This document shows, one piece after another, positions 22,558 to 35,719 of a stretch of 64,000 nt of DNA. The stretch comes from Isoetes taiwanensis. Lineage: Eukaryota > Streptophyta > Lycopodiopsida > Isoetales > Isoetaceae. A program made the translations under genes and the position numbers. Each line of letters starts with the position of its first letter. Position 1 is the stretch's first letter. The stretch is from positions 4,932,837 to 4,996,836 of the forward strand of contig JAJEKV010000065.1 in the NCBI GenBank assembly GCA_021234155.1, in the 5' to 3' direction. Under the pieces are notes generated by a model that searched no databases, was not told where the DNA came from, and worked only from the letters and a program-made list of their open reading frames with translations.

Positions 22558-23460
22558 TTCACAGTACCTACAAAATGAACAAAGCAACAAATTTGATTTC
22601 ATAAGAAAAAAAATTCACCAAATATTTGAAGATCGCACCTTAAGCCAAATGCATTGGTTATAATCATGTTAAACCTACATCGATTTAGCTTTTTATAATT
22701 GCTTTTTTGATTTTTAATCCATAGAACCAGTTCTCATTTTTTTGAATTCATTTTCTGACCGACATCACAAAAAATTAAAACCACAAACGGATATGCAGTG
22801 CTCTGAACCGGTTCAAACTTTCTAGCAATGCAAATTCTTGGAAAAAAAAACCAATGCGAGCTCCCACTCGGTTAGCCAAAAAACAAGGGGAACAAAATGG
22901 AGGGAATTTTGGTACGGTCCGAATAATGACGCTTTAACGATGGCAATTAAAAACTTTCTATAATTAAAATACATAACCTAATATGTAATGTATTCAAATG
23001 ACCCTTTTTATCACCCTAGCGTGCTTATACCCGCAAGCAATGATGTCGTGGTTTCAAAATCATACATTCGTGGTGTTGTAAACAAGTTTGTTGGACTTGC
23101 TCCTACCGTTGGCAATCACCTCGACATGTCAAACACAAAATGAATCAGACCAGAAGCACCTCAAAGGCCTTCTAATGTCCTCATGGACTTGAAAATTATT
23201 GTAATATTTCCAATTTTGTAGGCAACAATTCTTAATAGAGCATTAGTAGAAAAAACATCGATCCTCGAGGATGCCATAGACAAGAGACAAGTGGCCAGAA
23301 ATATGAAAATGATATTGCTAAACGTTGTCGACCATCATCATCTGTTAGTAGAGGGAAAGTTCTATTTGGTTGGATATGGGGATACTATAGTCCTCCAGGG
23401 AGAGCACTTAGGCACATAAAACACTCATTTTATGGCCAGGTACTGATCATGTGGCTAGTG
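22558..23460. other. Upstream flank of the RING/Ulp1 pseudogene
   Basis: No promoter element can be assigned with confidence. Coding-like debris near 23270-23460 (+) precedes the DUF4283-like relic and may belong to it. Confidence 0.35.
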
Positions 23461-23840
23461 AAGAGGATCTCTGGGTGGCTAAGTGTGCCCTTGCACATGA
23501 ACTAGATTAGTCCTTTCGATTCTATTAAGTCTCTGAGCAAGGGCTTCTTTCTCATCATGTTCAAAAGTGCAGAAGATGTTGATAAATTGGTGGCAAGGGC
23601 AATGGACTCCATGGGTGGTACAATTGTTCTCTTTTAAAACTATTTCCCAAGATTTTCAATTGACATACCTTTGCTTTCAAATAGCTGATTTGACTCCTGA
23701 CTTGCTTGTCCCTTCTTTTCTTAAGTCTATTGCAAGAGCATTGGTGTGTGCATATTGCACATTCCATCACTGGAGGCGTGAAGATCTATGTGGCTCTTCT
23801 GATGGAGAAGCACCTCCCCAAGCATGTGGTCATTCAAACT
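23461..23840 (+). pseudogene. DUF4283-like gag/ORF1 relic
   Basis: In frame from 23461: KRISGWLSVPLHM, stop, DSIKSLSKGFFLIMFKSAED, VDKLVARAMDSMGGTIVLF, a stop, NYFPRFSIDIP. After a slip, ADLTPDLLVPSF follows. The order 'l..G.f.i.F.s..d......gp..m.g....f..y.P.f' resembles DUF4283, the N-terminal domain of plant LINE ORF1 and related retroelement proteins. It is short and carries several stops. No downstream endonuclease or reverse transcriptase follows, so it is an orphan fragment. Confidence 0.45.
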
Positions 23841-23899
23841 GATCAGTTTTACTCCTTCTTTAAGCTTCATCTGCTAAATGCTGAAGATTTATCTTGATG

Positions 23900-25445
23900 G
23901 TTTCTATCTTTGTACCCCTGCCTGTAGCATCCTCGATTTTGGCCTCGCTAGCGGCGTCCTCATTTTGCAAATCACAGCCACAATCGAAAGCAACTCAATA
24001 TCCTAATAGAAGACAGCCTTACGCATAACAAAAAGTGGTACAAACTCTAGTGAGCGTAAAAATGCATAATGGCAAAACCCAATTTGAAGTTGATAAAAGT
24101 AAAATTGACTGCAAGGACCGCAAAAACATAATCGCTTTAGTTGCTCATTATGTGAAACAAAACTGTTTCAACAGGGATCCACATGACAACCCCATTTGTT
24201 TATTACTTCAACAGCTGTCAGCTCTCTATCTACAAGTTTTGGAACAAGGAATAGACCTCGCGAATTCGTTCTCATCCTGCACCATAAAATGCCTTTATTC
24301 TTTTTCCATCACACAACTCTCATCCATGCCCTATACAAAGGATGGTTGTTTCCTCTGGAAGCAATATTGATTTATATGCTTGAGGTAAGTTCGAGTTGTA
24401 ATATGATCATGAACATGAATTAGACTAGTTAAAGCTCTACAAGAATCGAGGCCAAGCCATTTCGTGCCTAGGATCTAGAAACTTTACAATAGCAGAGACT
24501 CAAGGCATCTTAGAAGCTTTCAAGGCTATCCTCAACTCCCATATAGCAAAAGAGACACTGTTTCCCTCCAAGAAGCATATATCTTGGTTATCTCCATCAT
24601 TTAGTTCTGGTACACCAATATCCTCATGGATCAGAATATGACGTTTATAAAGTGAGAAGTCACACACCACGAAGCCCCTTGAGTAGATTCAAATTTTCTC
24701 AAAAATTCGAAGATATATAAAGATCCTTACAATTCCAAAGTTAGTAGGACATTTCAAAATTGAGTAGGATGTGTCCAATTAAAAACCGAAATGCTAGAAC
24801 AAAGTCCAAATTCAAAAAAATTAAGAAATTTACATCAATATAATCAAAACGTAGCATTAGAGTATAATAGACGTTATTGGAGCAGTGATCATGTTTACAT
24901 GACCGCGTGAGCTAATGTAGCATCTATGTTAGAACTTTCTAAGATTCAATCCTAAACCTAAACTAGTTCCCGCACCTTACGATGGCACTCAGAGATGCGA
25001 ATACTATTCGATTCTTGCCGAAACACGGGCCAATAATCTTCTAACTTGGCATGCTCATGTTCCCAAAGTAGTTTAGCATTTTTCCATTGTCGAAGCAGAT
25101 CATATCCATTCTTGGATGTTTTATGTATGGTTTTTCTTTGTTCTGATGGTTTTTAATTTTCTTAAGGGCATGCAAAGATATGGCTGTACATGCATTTTCT
25201 AGTCATTTATGCATGCCACATATTCAATTTTTGTTCTATTATTCTCATATCCTTGATTGCGACTATTTTTCCCTCCAATCTTCCATTTATGTGCGTTCTA
25301 GATCAATTTCCATGAGGGTTGATAATGTGGCATACAATCTATACAAATCATTTTAGGGCCGTCAGATGACGACACCTTCTACAGAATATGCTGGCTGGGA
25401 AGATCCAAGCCACCGGCATGGGGTCAGCATGGGGTCAAATTGACC
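23900..25445. other. No recognisable gene
   Basis: An open stretch at 24035-24370 (+) begins MVQTLVSVKMHNGKTQFEV and is coding-like in composition but matches nothing that I know. The rest is AT-rich with no clear structure. Confidence 0.35.
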
Positions 25446-26200
25446 CCATTTAATAGGAGCGCTCATTGCACAAAACCATGGCTTGAAGCAAAATACAAAA
25501 GAGGAGCTTGTGAATACAGTACCACAAAGGAAGTAGATTAATTGAAACTATATCAACAACAATCATTGCAGCCTTGAATGGTGCAAATCCGACCTCTGCC
25601 GTAGCTGTGGCACTGCTCAACAGTTTAACCGCCGCTACGATGCTGGTCATTAATCGCTTCCAACCATTCTAGCTTGCAGACGAGCAAAGGGGAGCTTCTA
25701 GATTCATCAAATCCCTCGTCAAGGAAATTAAGGGCACCCTTTGCATCGATCTCAGCCTCAGAGAAGATGTGCATGCACTTTGGCAAGAAAAAACCCTAGA
25801 CTGCAAAAAATTGCCCAGTCTTTTCCTCTTCCTCTCACTCCAAACACACTCGACAAATTTCCCAAAGGGCTTTTCCCAATCTGATTTACCCAAGTAGATG
25901 AATCCACGCTTGAAATTCCAGTCACCAATCCTTGCAATGGATGGACTCCAGAAATAGGCGAAGATTTGAAGAAGGTAGCAGAGCAGATTAGGAAGAAGGA
26001 TATTCAGGAATACGTGGTTTTGGGAGAAAGAGCTCTGAAGCTAAACACAAGATTAGCCGCCGCACCGCTATGGCGCTGTGTGCCGCACCAAAGGTCTCCC
26101 AAATTGAAAACATGCACCAAGAAACCGAAGCTCAAGCGCCATGGCTTCCGCAGCCATCCGCCTCAACACCTATGCCCATGGCCCATGGCCGAATAGAACA
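25446..26200. other. Unclassified coding-like debris
   Basis: The plus frame around 25900-26195 reads EDLKKVAEQIRKKDIQEYVV and then LKLNTRLAAAP. A minus frame at 25450-25650 is alanine- and valine-rich. Neither has a recognisable family, start context or partner exon. I would not call a gene here. Confidence 0.25.
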
Positions 26201-26752
26201 AATCTGAGCGCAATCCATAGCACATGTCCACAAAGGAATAATGATTCTATTTGGAATCCACCAGTCCAGCATCAACATTCTACATATTCGTGTTACAAAC
26301 ATATGGTTTTTGATTGTGGAAACATTATAGCTAAAAAAAAAAAAAATAGAACTTTACATTCAAAAGCTTGATCATGTGGCTATGATCAAGCCTTTGAAGG
26401 TAGAGTTCTAATTTTCCCATTTCTTTTTAAGCTATATACGACTAAAATTATGATCTTTCTATAGCTCGCACTTTAGCTTCTCCTCAATTCTTAATCTCCC
26501 CACTAGAACTATGGCCGCCCTCAAGCATCATACTTCCAATGTGGACACAACCAATACCCCCCCCCTTTTTTTTTTTGAAAACACCGCACTTTCCCTCCAC
26601 GGGAGACCCATTTACAATCTCTTTCACTAGAACTATGCTCATCCTCGAGCATCATACACAATCAACACTGTACTTCCCTTCCACGGTGGATTTATGTCTT
26701 GTATGATGGCCATGTCATCTATGCCTCACACGCAGACTCGAATTCGAAACCT
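26201..26752. other. Remnant sequence beside an LTR; homopolymer runs
   Basis: Contains an A-run (26333-26345) and a C/T run (26557-26576). It should be the start of the internal region of the LTR element whose primer site lies at 26753, but no gag or pol frame is visible. Confidence 0.4.
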
Positions 26753-27295
26753 GCTCTGATACCAAATGTAACGTTCCTTAACCATCCCGCCTAATCAACT
26801 AGCCAAACCATCCGAATATTTATGGGAAATTTATCGCACCCTCTTATGGTGGCGTTAGGAAATGCCCCAAAGGCACATCATTAAGGGTGCATCCCCATTG
26901 GGCCGGAACTGAGTTTTCCCTCTCCTCCACATCAATAAATCTAGAACAACCATTCCCATTGCGATCTTATCTCGCCACCAAAAAGAAGACAAAGGAATCA
27001 ACAATAGAAATATTATGAAGACAAAATTTTATAATTCCCTCGCTAGAAGACAAACCCGACTTTTGATTTAGTAGGATAGAACTTTAGAATTTTTTTTGTG
27101 TCATGTAGGCTAAAACCAAGAGGAGAAACATTGTTTTTTGTTGTGATTTGCCACGAAACAAAAGGAGAGGTCTATTTCGGTGTGATAAGTGGAGTCATAT
27201 ATGAAGCCAAACAAACTATCATGTGATGTTGAGTTTCATCTAGAGACCCATTTTGGTCGAATGGTGGTGCATCCTATGCCCCATGGTCCGTTACA
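26753..27295 (-). mobile_element. Orphan LTR with primer-binding site
   Basis: On the minus strand a 529-bp LTR runs from TGTAACGGACC (27295) to GAACGTTACA (26767). The first and last seven bases are inverted copies (TGTAACG/CGTTACA). It is followed directly by TTTGGTATCAGAGCAGG, a near-perfect initiator tRNA-Met primer-binding site at 26753-26766. This is the 5' end of an LTR retrotransposon on the minus strand. No matching 3' LTR and no coding region are found in the window, so the element is truncated or rearranged just inside the primer site. Confidence 0.75.
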
Positions 27296-27372
27296 ATATC
27301 CTGTCCGGGCCGATAATCGAGTACCTAAAATATGTCGACCTTTTTAGGTATAGCCGCGAAATTTAGGCAAAA

Positions 27373-28081
27373 GGGAAATTTACCCAAATAACCCTAATTG
27401 TTGACTTAATTCCCAAAAAGCCCTTCGTATTTGTGAAATTCCCAAAATGCCCTTAATTCTGAAGTATTTTCCCAAATAGCCCCCTTGTAATTTAAAAATC
27501 ACCAAAAGCTAGAGATAAGCCCATCATTCTAACACTAGAAATGGTCGAAGACTACTAACTTTATAAAAATCGTATTGAAGTGAAGCTTTGTGTGCATCTT
27601 GTGGAGAAGCTGCTTTATACCCATACATGTTACTTGTAGAGCTCATTTTGCTATTTATATGATGTCCCAGATCTATCCTCCAAATATTGAACTTTGAAAA
27701 TAATGAATTGCTACCTCCTCAACATGTCATCCTCCTCGTAGGCCTAAAAGAAAGCGGATAGACGTAAGACGTGGATTGAAAAAAGTGTGTGTATACAAGT
27801 GCACATTGTGGTAATGTCCGCATAATGAAGGCGTAAATTCTATTTGACATTTTTGTTGCATATTTTGTCATAATAATTATTATCCAAATTATTGTCATCC
27901 AGAAGAACCATTTGCTCTTAGAAAATGATCCTCTATTGTAAAACGTGCTTTTGGTGATTTTTAAAATACAAAGGGCTATTTGGGAAAATACTTAAGAATT
28001 AAGGACATTTTGGGAATTTCAAAAATACAAAGGGCTTTTGAGAATTGAGTCAACAATTAAAGTTATTTTGGTAAATTTCCC
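27373..28081. mobile_element. 709-bp long-inverted-repeat (fold-back) element
   Basis: The left arm 27373-27510 and the right arm 27948-28081 are inverted copies over about 135 bp. Shared words include gggaaatttacc, aattgttgact, tttgaaattcccaaaatg, agtattttcccaaatagccc and aaaaatcaccaaaagc. The 437-bp loop has no coding frame. Arms this long suit a Mutator-like non-autonomous element or a fold-back MITE. I cannot find a clean target duplication. Confidence 0.85.
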
Positions 28082-28187
28082 ATTAGGTTCGAAGTTTTTT
28101 TTTTTTAGCGTGGTTGCCTAACCCCCACCGATTTCCTCGCATTCCTAGCTATACCAATGTCGTCGTGCCAAGTCAATCAGAATTATT

Positions 28188-28960
28188 TTGAGCCATCCGA
28201 TTCTGCAATTTCGGATCGTAGGGCCAGGGAAATTAGAAAAGCAAGTAATTGTCTGCCGGAGAAGTAAATTCTCTCTTCCGCCATATTCTTTGCTCGACAA
28301 TTGGGTTTTGTTTTCCCTTCGCCGTTACCTTGAAGACCCTGTTAACTACCCAGATCATCCGTATAAACAACTCCGAAAAGCTTCACAATCGGCCAGAGCC
28401 ATAGAGACCCAACTTCACCCTATTTCTTTTAGCTCGGTAATTGTTTGGTTTTAATCAGTTTATTTTACATGCCTGCATGCATAATCTTAGCTTACTATTT
28501 CGCCTCCAAGGCCCTACATTGGCAAAATAATAAAGAAAGGGAAGGATTTGAAACACTGTATGGCCTGGTCTAGGTATCTGGAGCCCTCCGGTGATGAAGA
28601 AGCAATGGGAACTGCTGCGTTGTTGTCAAATCGTATTATCATTCCTTGAATTAAATTTAGTTGAGGTAAACAGGGATTCATGACATTTTATTGGAGCAAA
28701 AGATCCACATTTAGTTCTCCTCCTGATGTCAACATAGCAGAACCATGTGTTCTATGTGTCTCCAGGGAGTACGATTATATTGTTTGCCATCGCTTTTGCA
28801 TAGCGTATGCAGAATTTAATGTGCATGTGATTTCGCTGACTGAGGTTATTTGGTTCTCTGGCATCAGTGCCTGCCAAGTTGATGCATGCAACAGCTTGAT
28901 ACTTGCCCAAATTTGGACACTGATCTCTTCTCTGTATTGTCCCATGTGAGATCTGTCATA
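28188..28960 (+). pseudogene. Possible BAH-domain gene fragment
   Basis: A frame from 28188 ends at 28454 after LRRYLEDPVNYPDHPYKQL, with a possible GTAATT donor at about 28437. A segment after an AG at 28511 reads PYIGKIIKKGKDLKHCMAWS and then RYLEPSGDEEA. A third from 28680 reads FYWSKRSTFSSPPDVN and then CVLCVSREYDYI. The pieces recall the plant bromo-adjacent homology (BAH) fold: 'LEDPV..', 'kPYIa.I..i....', 'W.yRPee' and 'elf.s...d.n..e....kC.V.c.s'. BAH domains read chromatin marks. The match is by eye and weak, and stops lie between the parts. Confidence 0.25.
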
Positions 28961-31900
28961 CCATCTACGTGTTTGTAGCTATTGTACGAAACATGCAGGG
29001 GGGTATGCATGTGAAATCATCATTTTAGAGTTTCTCAAGAGATAGCATAATTTCCACTTCATTACTCTAATTGGCAGGAGGTCCCAGAGATATGCTTCTG
29101 CAGATTTGAGAGGATTTGAGATCTAGAAAAAGTTCTAGATGGAGAGATGTTTTTGCTCTTGCCCCCTCGGGTTGAGAATTTCTAACTTACCTTTCTTAAG
29201 GTTGTGCTATATGCATAAACTCTTTTACTTTGCCGCTAATCCATCTTTTTTTTTCTAAGATATTTATCTTCCCAAAACATTGCATAAACATGTAGGCGGA
29301 GATGTTTTTGGCTCTTACAATCGAACATTTCTAACCTCCCCTATCAACTTCAGTTGTACTATTTGCAAAATATCGTTTATGCTTTGTGGCTTTGCCACTA
29401 ATTGAACTTTAGGTTTTCCAATAAGATGCGAACTGCAGTTTCTCTTCCCAAAACTTCTCTTGCAAAGAAAGTGCGCCCATGAAGCACCAATGCATTTAAG
29501 AAAATAATAACCTGTTGGTCGCTTGATTAACAACCAACTCAAAGATTTTAGTCTAAAATTAGGGTACGCCATTCTAAATGAAGGTGCTCCATCTTATTTC
29601 TTTTGTACATAAAATACTTGGAGATTTACCATGCTAAGCTTTGCTATAAACCAATACATGTATTCATTATGCCATAGTACATTTTAGAGCACCATAAGGA
29701 ACGGTAAAAAAAAAATGTTCAGAACTTTATTCTGGCAGATGCCTAGGAACATTGAGCATCAGAGCTTCGAATTTTTTCTTGTCATTTTAGGGAAAGATCT
29801 TGATTTGAGCAACCGTGCATTCCTAATGGGGAAAATGCAATGAGGTGGATGCTTGTAACAAGAGAAAGTTGCGGATTTATTTAAAGATTTAGCTGACAAC
29901 ATGACTATCCGCCGAAGTCAAGTCCATGCAAGTGATCTTGCTTACTGTCTATATGTGTGACTAAGATTGCTTAATTGGAAAAAAAAGGATCTGCAATGGA
30001 ATGTGTAGTTGTGCAAGACATGCAGATTATGCCAGCAGAGGGGTGCTGGATGTTAACATCCTTGCCTAAAATCATTTTGGGGTGGCAAGGAACCATCAGC
30101 TTGACATTGTTGGTTGCAACAGCTTAACCGAACTTCTCAAAGATCGGGTTCCATTTTCACCAAAGAGAGACCGTTAAACCTCAAACTTAGTATTGCTGTG
30201 ATGCTTTAAAACATTGCTCTAAGATATGGTGACGATACATATGAAAGAACTATTTTAGGGTTGAAATTTGCGGGTACATATAGCCCGCTTTTATGGTAGC
30301 CTTGTTTTATGACATTCTTTTGCAGTAGAACTATCTTGTTCAAAAATATTTGGGAGTGGTGCCTAGTTGCTTGCCTTTTTCCTTCTTATGCATTGAATTC
30401 AGACTAGCATTTTTAAGAGCCTACTGCTCGAGGATGTGAATATTCAAAGATGACCATGCAAGATATATTGTTTCTCGTACCTACACAAACAAAGGAGGCA
30501 TACATTTCTTGCATCCACCTCTTTGTCTTATTTTGAATATCTGTTAAAACATAAATGATTTAGCTTTGTTTATGATGTCGGCTTATTGTATTTTTAACAT
30601 GCATAAATGATGGGGAAGATTAAGATGGAAGTGTAAAATGAACTCCTAATCACATAGCCTTTTATAGGTATGATGTTTCAAGAAAACCTGGGTTGCATGG
30701 TAGCAAATGATCACCTTCATTCATGCATCTCCAATCTGCTGCTTTTTGCTACCTCTTTCCTATGGGTTGGACAAAGATACGCTGTTTGAGCTCGGATTTT
30801 TTTTTTATTCCGTTAGTTACCAAGATTTTGCCGCTTTGTTTTAACAAAATCAATATATAGCTCAAGAAAGAGAACTCACCAAAGAGAGCCGAGTGTTTCT
30901 AAAGATGCACTTAAGGAGTATAAGCAAAGGCAAAATAAAGGCATGCATCCATTGCTTGCACCATATGGAAGACTATAATAGTGTACCATCTTTCTCTACA
31001 TGATTAAGCACATAATGGGCTTGTTTTTCAGTTCTTTAAGTTCTCGATGATGTTATTTCAACAGTTGATTTTTGCCGAAGCCGTCAATCGGGTGAGTGTA
31101 CCTCTATGATCACTAAGCAAGCTTTTGCTGCATTTGTTAGGGCATTTGCATTGGGAATCACTTGTGGACCTGCTTTGGCAATGGCATTTGAAATTGGAAA
31201 TGTCATTTTTGGCTTGACCTTTAATTGTTGAAGGCTTTCCTTATCTTTTGATTGTTGTGGCTGTCTTTCAAGGAGCTTGTATGCATGTATGATGAAATTG
31301 CAAGCCATACACTGGAAACTGCGGGTATCATGATTTGGTATTCGCATTTACTTAATTGGACGTTGTTCTCAATTGTCAATGTACTTTATATAGGTTATTG
31401 GCTCCTTAAATTACGGGTTCATATATGTATTTCATTTTTGGATCGAAGCCCGTTAACATAATCAAACTGGATGCCTGCAAAGATGGCTTAGACAATTGTG
31501 ACTAAGTGATATTTGCAACTATTCTGATCTTAGACAGATGATAATTGTAAGTGATGGAGTGGCAACGCCCATCATATATAGATTAATATGAATGTCATCT
31601 ACGACTGCATGGTTTTATGGAGCAAAGACTTTGGTGAAAGCAATAGAAATCCTAGAATCTCCCTCGGCCATGGTCCGCCTTTCCTCAGATTTGCCATGAC
31701 CCCACTTGCTACAACATGTGAGGAACTTTTGTTGGAAAAAAATGAATATGGGCCTATTCTAAAGTTGTCGATAAAAACATTGGAACAAATCACCTCTTTA
31801 AAATAACATTCCCCAGATATAAACTTGCCATTAAAAGGTATAGAACTTATGTATGTTGTGAAAATAAGTATTTCAACAATTTTTGTCAATGTTCATTTAT

Positions 31901-32388
31901 AACAAGAGACCCGAAAGAAAAGAAAAGAAATCAACGATAGGTATGATACTCAACCCTCACATCCACAACAACTTTGGAGAAAACAATACAGAGTTACGAA
32001 TAGCCCCTTGTAATATACATTCTTATCTTTATGGACCCTATAGTTGAACGTAATATATCAATCAAAATAAAAAAACTTGTAAACTTCAACCTACTACATC
32101 CATAATGGAACCCATCATCTTCATTGGCCCCGTGGATCAACACAATGTAGCAATCAAAATAAAAACTTGCAAAAGAAATGGGCAGTGTACAGGGGAGGCG
32201 CAGCAATTATTCTAGATCAATGGCCTTCCAATCCTTGGACTGGCTATGTCTAGATAATTTTAGAAGCATACATTTTACCACTAGCATTAGCGTTATCTTC
32301 TCTTATTCTTGGTAGCCTTTTACTATTTGGTTATTGTATTTGGTGACAAATCCCTGTGTTTTAGATGGGTCGTTGTTCTTGCATGTGT
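28961..32388. other. Long gene-poor stretch
   Basis: About 3.4 kb of AT-rich sequence. Open stretches up to 96 codons occur on both strands (for example 31599-31889, minus) without signal, repeat or domain features. I see no RNA gene. Confidence 0.45.
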
Positions 32389-32463
32389 GCCGGGCCCCAT
32401 AACCCGTTGGGTTCCCGTGGACGTAAAAATTCTTATCTTATCTTATCTTATCTTATCTTATGT
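32370..32463 (+). mobile_element. SINE-like 3' tail ending in (TTATC)n
   Basis: The sequence gtgccgggccccataaccc...gtggacgtaaaaattc is followed by six TTATC units (to about 32461). It resembles the end of the SINE at 44.6-44.9 kb: gacgttaaaatactatc versus gacgtaaaaattcttatc. No A and B boxes can be seen upstream, so this is a 5'-truncated or diverged copy. Confidence 0.5.
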
Positions 32464-32627
32464 AACCCATCTAGTCACCAGAACCCAATAAATAGCATGA
32501 TCACTTGTCTATGTACAAGTTTTGAAATATTGAAGGGAACTAAACTGAATATAGTTTTTTACTGTAAGAAATTGCGAGATCGTAACATTAGGTCAGAACA
32601 CCCGAGCGGATTACATTTCATAATGTC

Positions 32628-32662
32628 CCCCCCCCCCCCCCCACAAAAAAAAAAAAAAAAAA
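32628..32662. repeat. Poly-C / poly-A run
   Basis: About 15 C residues, 'aca', then about 21 A residues. It is a slippage-prone junction and possibly the tail of a retrotransposed piece. Confidence 0.9.
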
Positions 32663-34605
32663 AAAGAAAAACAACATGACCTTCCTTCCCGTTGACGCAA
32701 AGAACATTGTTTCTGCGTCTCAAGCAGATTGAACCTTTTCGTTATCAACCAAATAGATCGTGTGCCATGTGTTCGTAAAATGTCCTCTCCTCTAACATGG
32801 TGATTGAAAATGTTCCTGCACTGGCCATCATGAGGAGAGCCAAGCCCTTGTCAGGCATAATGGCCTATGCAAGAAGATTACCATTGCCAAAATGGTACAT
32901 GTTAAATGCACCATTGATACAATGGTCAATAACTTTTTCCACCCGTTCAATGATTTCTACGCTTCTCTGTGTTTAAAGGATGCCTCAAGTATAACTCTCT
33001 ATGAAGGATACATACAATTGCACAAGTTATGCTGTTATCACATTCTTTAGAAGGATAAGGAGTGAGACAGTACATTTGCAACATAATCCATGTCCGTTAA
33101 CACTTTCAAAGAGCATGAAATATAAAAGCCATCATGGTCTGTGTCCGACCAACTCCACCTTGCCTCTTAGTCTCTTTTCTGGCTAACTTCCTTCTACAAG
33201 TCGAAAAATCTTAACAATGCTATATGATCACCAACCCCACCTGTATGAAAATTCATCCTCCTAGCATCAGCATGAACCTGCTTGTCTTCATGACGATAAG
33301 ATATAGCATTGCCAACTGATAGCATTGCACATATGGTTATAATATCTCCAGATCATAATGATGCAACTGCCCTTTTTTTACTGCATAGGGTCTAAAGGAA
33401 ACTCTGCCATTCTTCTAACTAATTTAGTCAATTTCCCACGGTCATTCAGAGCTCCTAATGCATAGAGCTACTCCAAAGCACATATAAATATAGTGTCTTA
33501 GCAGGTGGAGAATCCATGAAGTCAAAATTAATAAAATCATGAATACTCAAAATATAGCATCAAAACCACATTGCTAGTGGTGCCAGGCTTTGTTCTTTTG
33601 AATTTTAGGCACCATCTTATCATCCTACTATCCAACTCATGCTGGATAGACCACGCAGTATATAGCCAAGAGATTTTCTTCCTGCCCTTCCAGACTAGTG
33701 AGATCTTCATCCTGCTTGCCTCGAGTCTTGCCTTGCTTTGCTTTTCTTCTTTCACTTTTCAACATTCCACACATTACAAAAACCCATAAACTTCCTAATA
33801 TTCGCTTGGTCTGTGCAAGGTTTACAATTGTCTATGCCCTTGTCAGAAATTGGTTTTAGATAAGTCTTCACATTGTTATAACCACCTATATGCAAGTAAC
33901 AATTTGTACGTAGTGTTTTGCTATCTTTCTCTATATCACAAGTTCATAATATTATGATCATTGCCAACAAGTGCATCTAAAAAAAGTTAGCATGAGCATT
34001 AAGAAGTAAACCAATTTGACAGTCCATGGTCCTTCAAGCAACAGATACAAACGCAATAATGATCAATTTACGTCTACCACTCAACCCTACATATGATCGA
34101 CATTTTATTTCAAAATTTCCCATTTCGCCTCAAATACCAAAACTTTTTGAACTTGAAGGATTGCCACGCAAATTGTTATAGCCATTCAAAACAAAGTGTT
34201 ATACTCCCCGAATAAATTGCTTTTCTAATATGTTCACCTCATGTCGATTGGCGGCATGCCCCAATATCTCAAACCGAACATGTTCAAAATGCATCCATAC
34301 TTCTCAACATCTTTAGCCATTTTCTTATTACATTTCCAAGGATTCGACGATTGCCCTATATATTTCATCTCCCTCCCCACACATGTAATGCAATAGATAT
34401 AAATAGGTTTCAATATCATGCACTCATTGTGCAAGTAAAAGCAAAATTGAGCATGTATAAATAATAAGGAATCTCGTATACACAAAACGAAAAATTACAT
34501 CCTATCATTATTTATGAAATGCGTTCACATAATCACAAACAACATATACCTTTAAGAACAACGTGAATGTAAAAAGCAACCAAAGTGCCAAAAGAACTAT
34601 CATAA
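32663..34605. other. No recognisable gene
   Basis: AT-rich, with short unremarkable open stretches (for example 33571-33789 +, 34234-34485 -). No domain, RNA or repeat feature found. Confidence 0.4.
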
Positions 34606-34872
34606 ATGGAAAGAAGATCGACACAATTTATTAATGGATACCGAACCGGCCCTAGCCTTCTTCCCAACCATGCAAAGAGAAACCCCGCGAAGGGGCGGGT
34701 TGGGGCAAAAGGAGGGTATGACTTTCAAGCGCCGGCATTGTGGGAACAATTGCTACCAAACGAAGTTATGATTTTCAAGCGTGGCACCGGGGAACAATTG
34801 CGACCAAACGAAGGTTTGGCTTATAGCTTTGTGAAAACTCATATCGACTTCATTAGGGCATCAAGGCTATGA
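34606..34872 (+). repeat. Short degenerate tandem repeat in an open frame
   Basis: The 88-codon open frame contains a repeated phrase of about 48 bp: 'gactttcaagcgccggc...gggaacaattgctaccaaacga', then 'gattttcaagcgtggc...ggggaacaattgcgaccaaacga'. It translates as WEQLLPNEVMIFKRGTGEQL. No protein family is recognised. It starts within one of the dispersed motif copies (34650-34674). A real gene is doubtful. Confidence 0.4.
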
Positions 34873-35719
34873 AGTTCTTGTTTTGCAAATACACATTTTT
34901 TATTAATCTTGTACAATTAATACTTTGCATCCTGGAGTCTAAGTGATAATATTGTTCCTTTATCAAAAATTGACTCAAATGCTGCTCTTGTACGAAAGGA
35001 GAATGGGCAGTACGATATCATTCTCAAACCCATACCTAATAAAAGCAAATGTATGACTATTACAGGCAAAGACAAGCTTATACATGCATTTAAAGGTGCA
35101 GAGTATCAGGATTCAAACTTGTCAAAGGCAAGTTAAAATTTGAAATATGTCTAGAGATCTCAAAAGCCTCCATGGTCGCGTGCATAAGGTCCAACCATTG
35201 CATTCCAACAAATTACATCCCCCTGTTCCCTTGCATTCTCCTTGCACTTCATCACATACTCCTTTTGCACTACGTTAGGTACATATTAAGGTACTTGTGA
35301 CTAATTCACTACCAACTATAGCTTTGTCTTCTTGCGTAGATTCCAATCAAACACGCACCAAAGATTTAGTAGATGATTAAACTTGTATTGCTTCATACAT
35401 TTCTAGAGATATCTTCTATCATGGCATTCCAGAAAAAAGACATTCTTGCTTAAGATTCTTCTTTGCATCATGCAAGCATATGCTAGGAAGACCAATGCCA
35501 ATCTATACCTGCGGCTGTAGTTGTAGAAATGATTTCACCAAATCAACTTCTCAAACTAGAAAAGGACAATGTCGAATTAATTAATACCGGATCAAAGCTC
35601 TGAGCAAAACGACCTCAAAAATCGAAAAATAGAGCCTCCAAATGCAAATGGTTAAGCCCTTGGGCTATGCATAGAACTAAGGAAAGCCGGGATCTGGCAC
35701 TGCAGTGTTGTGATTGATT

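Noticed and set aside
34234-34485. 83-codon minus frame
   Set aside because: No domain and no codon pattern; AT-rich chance frame.
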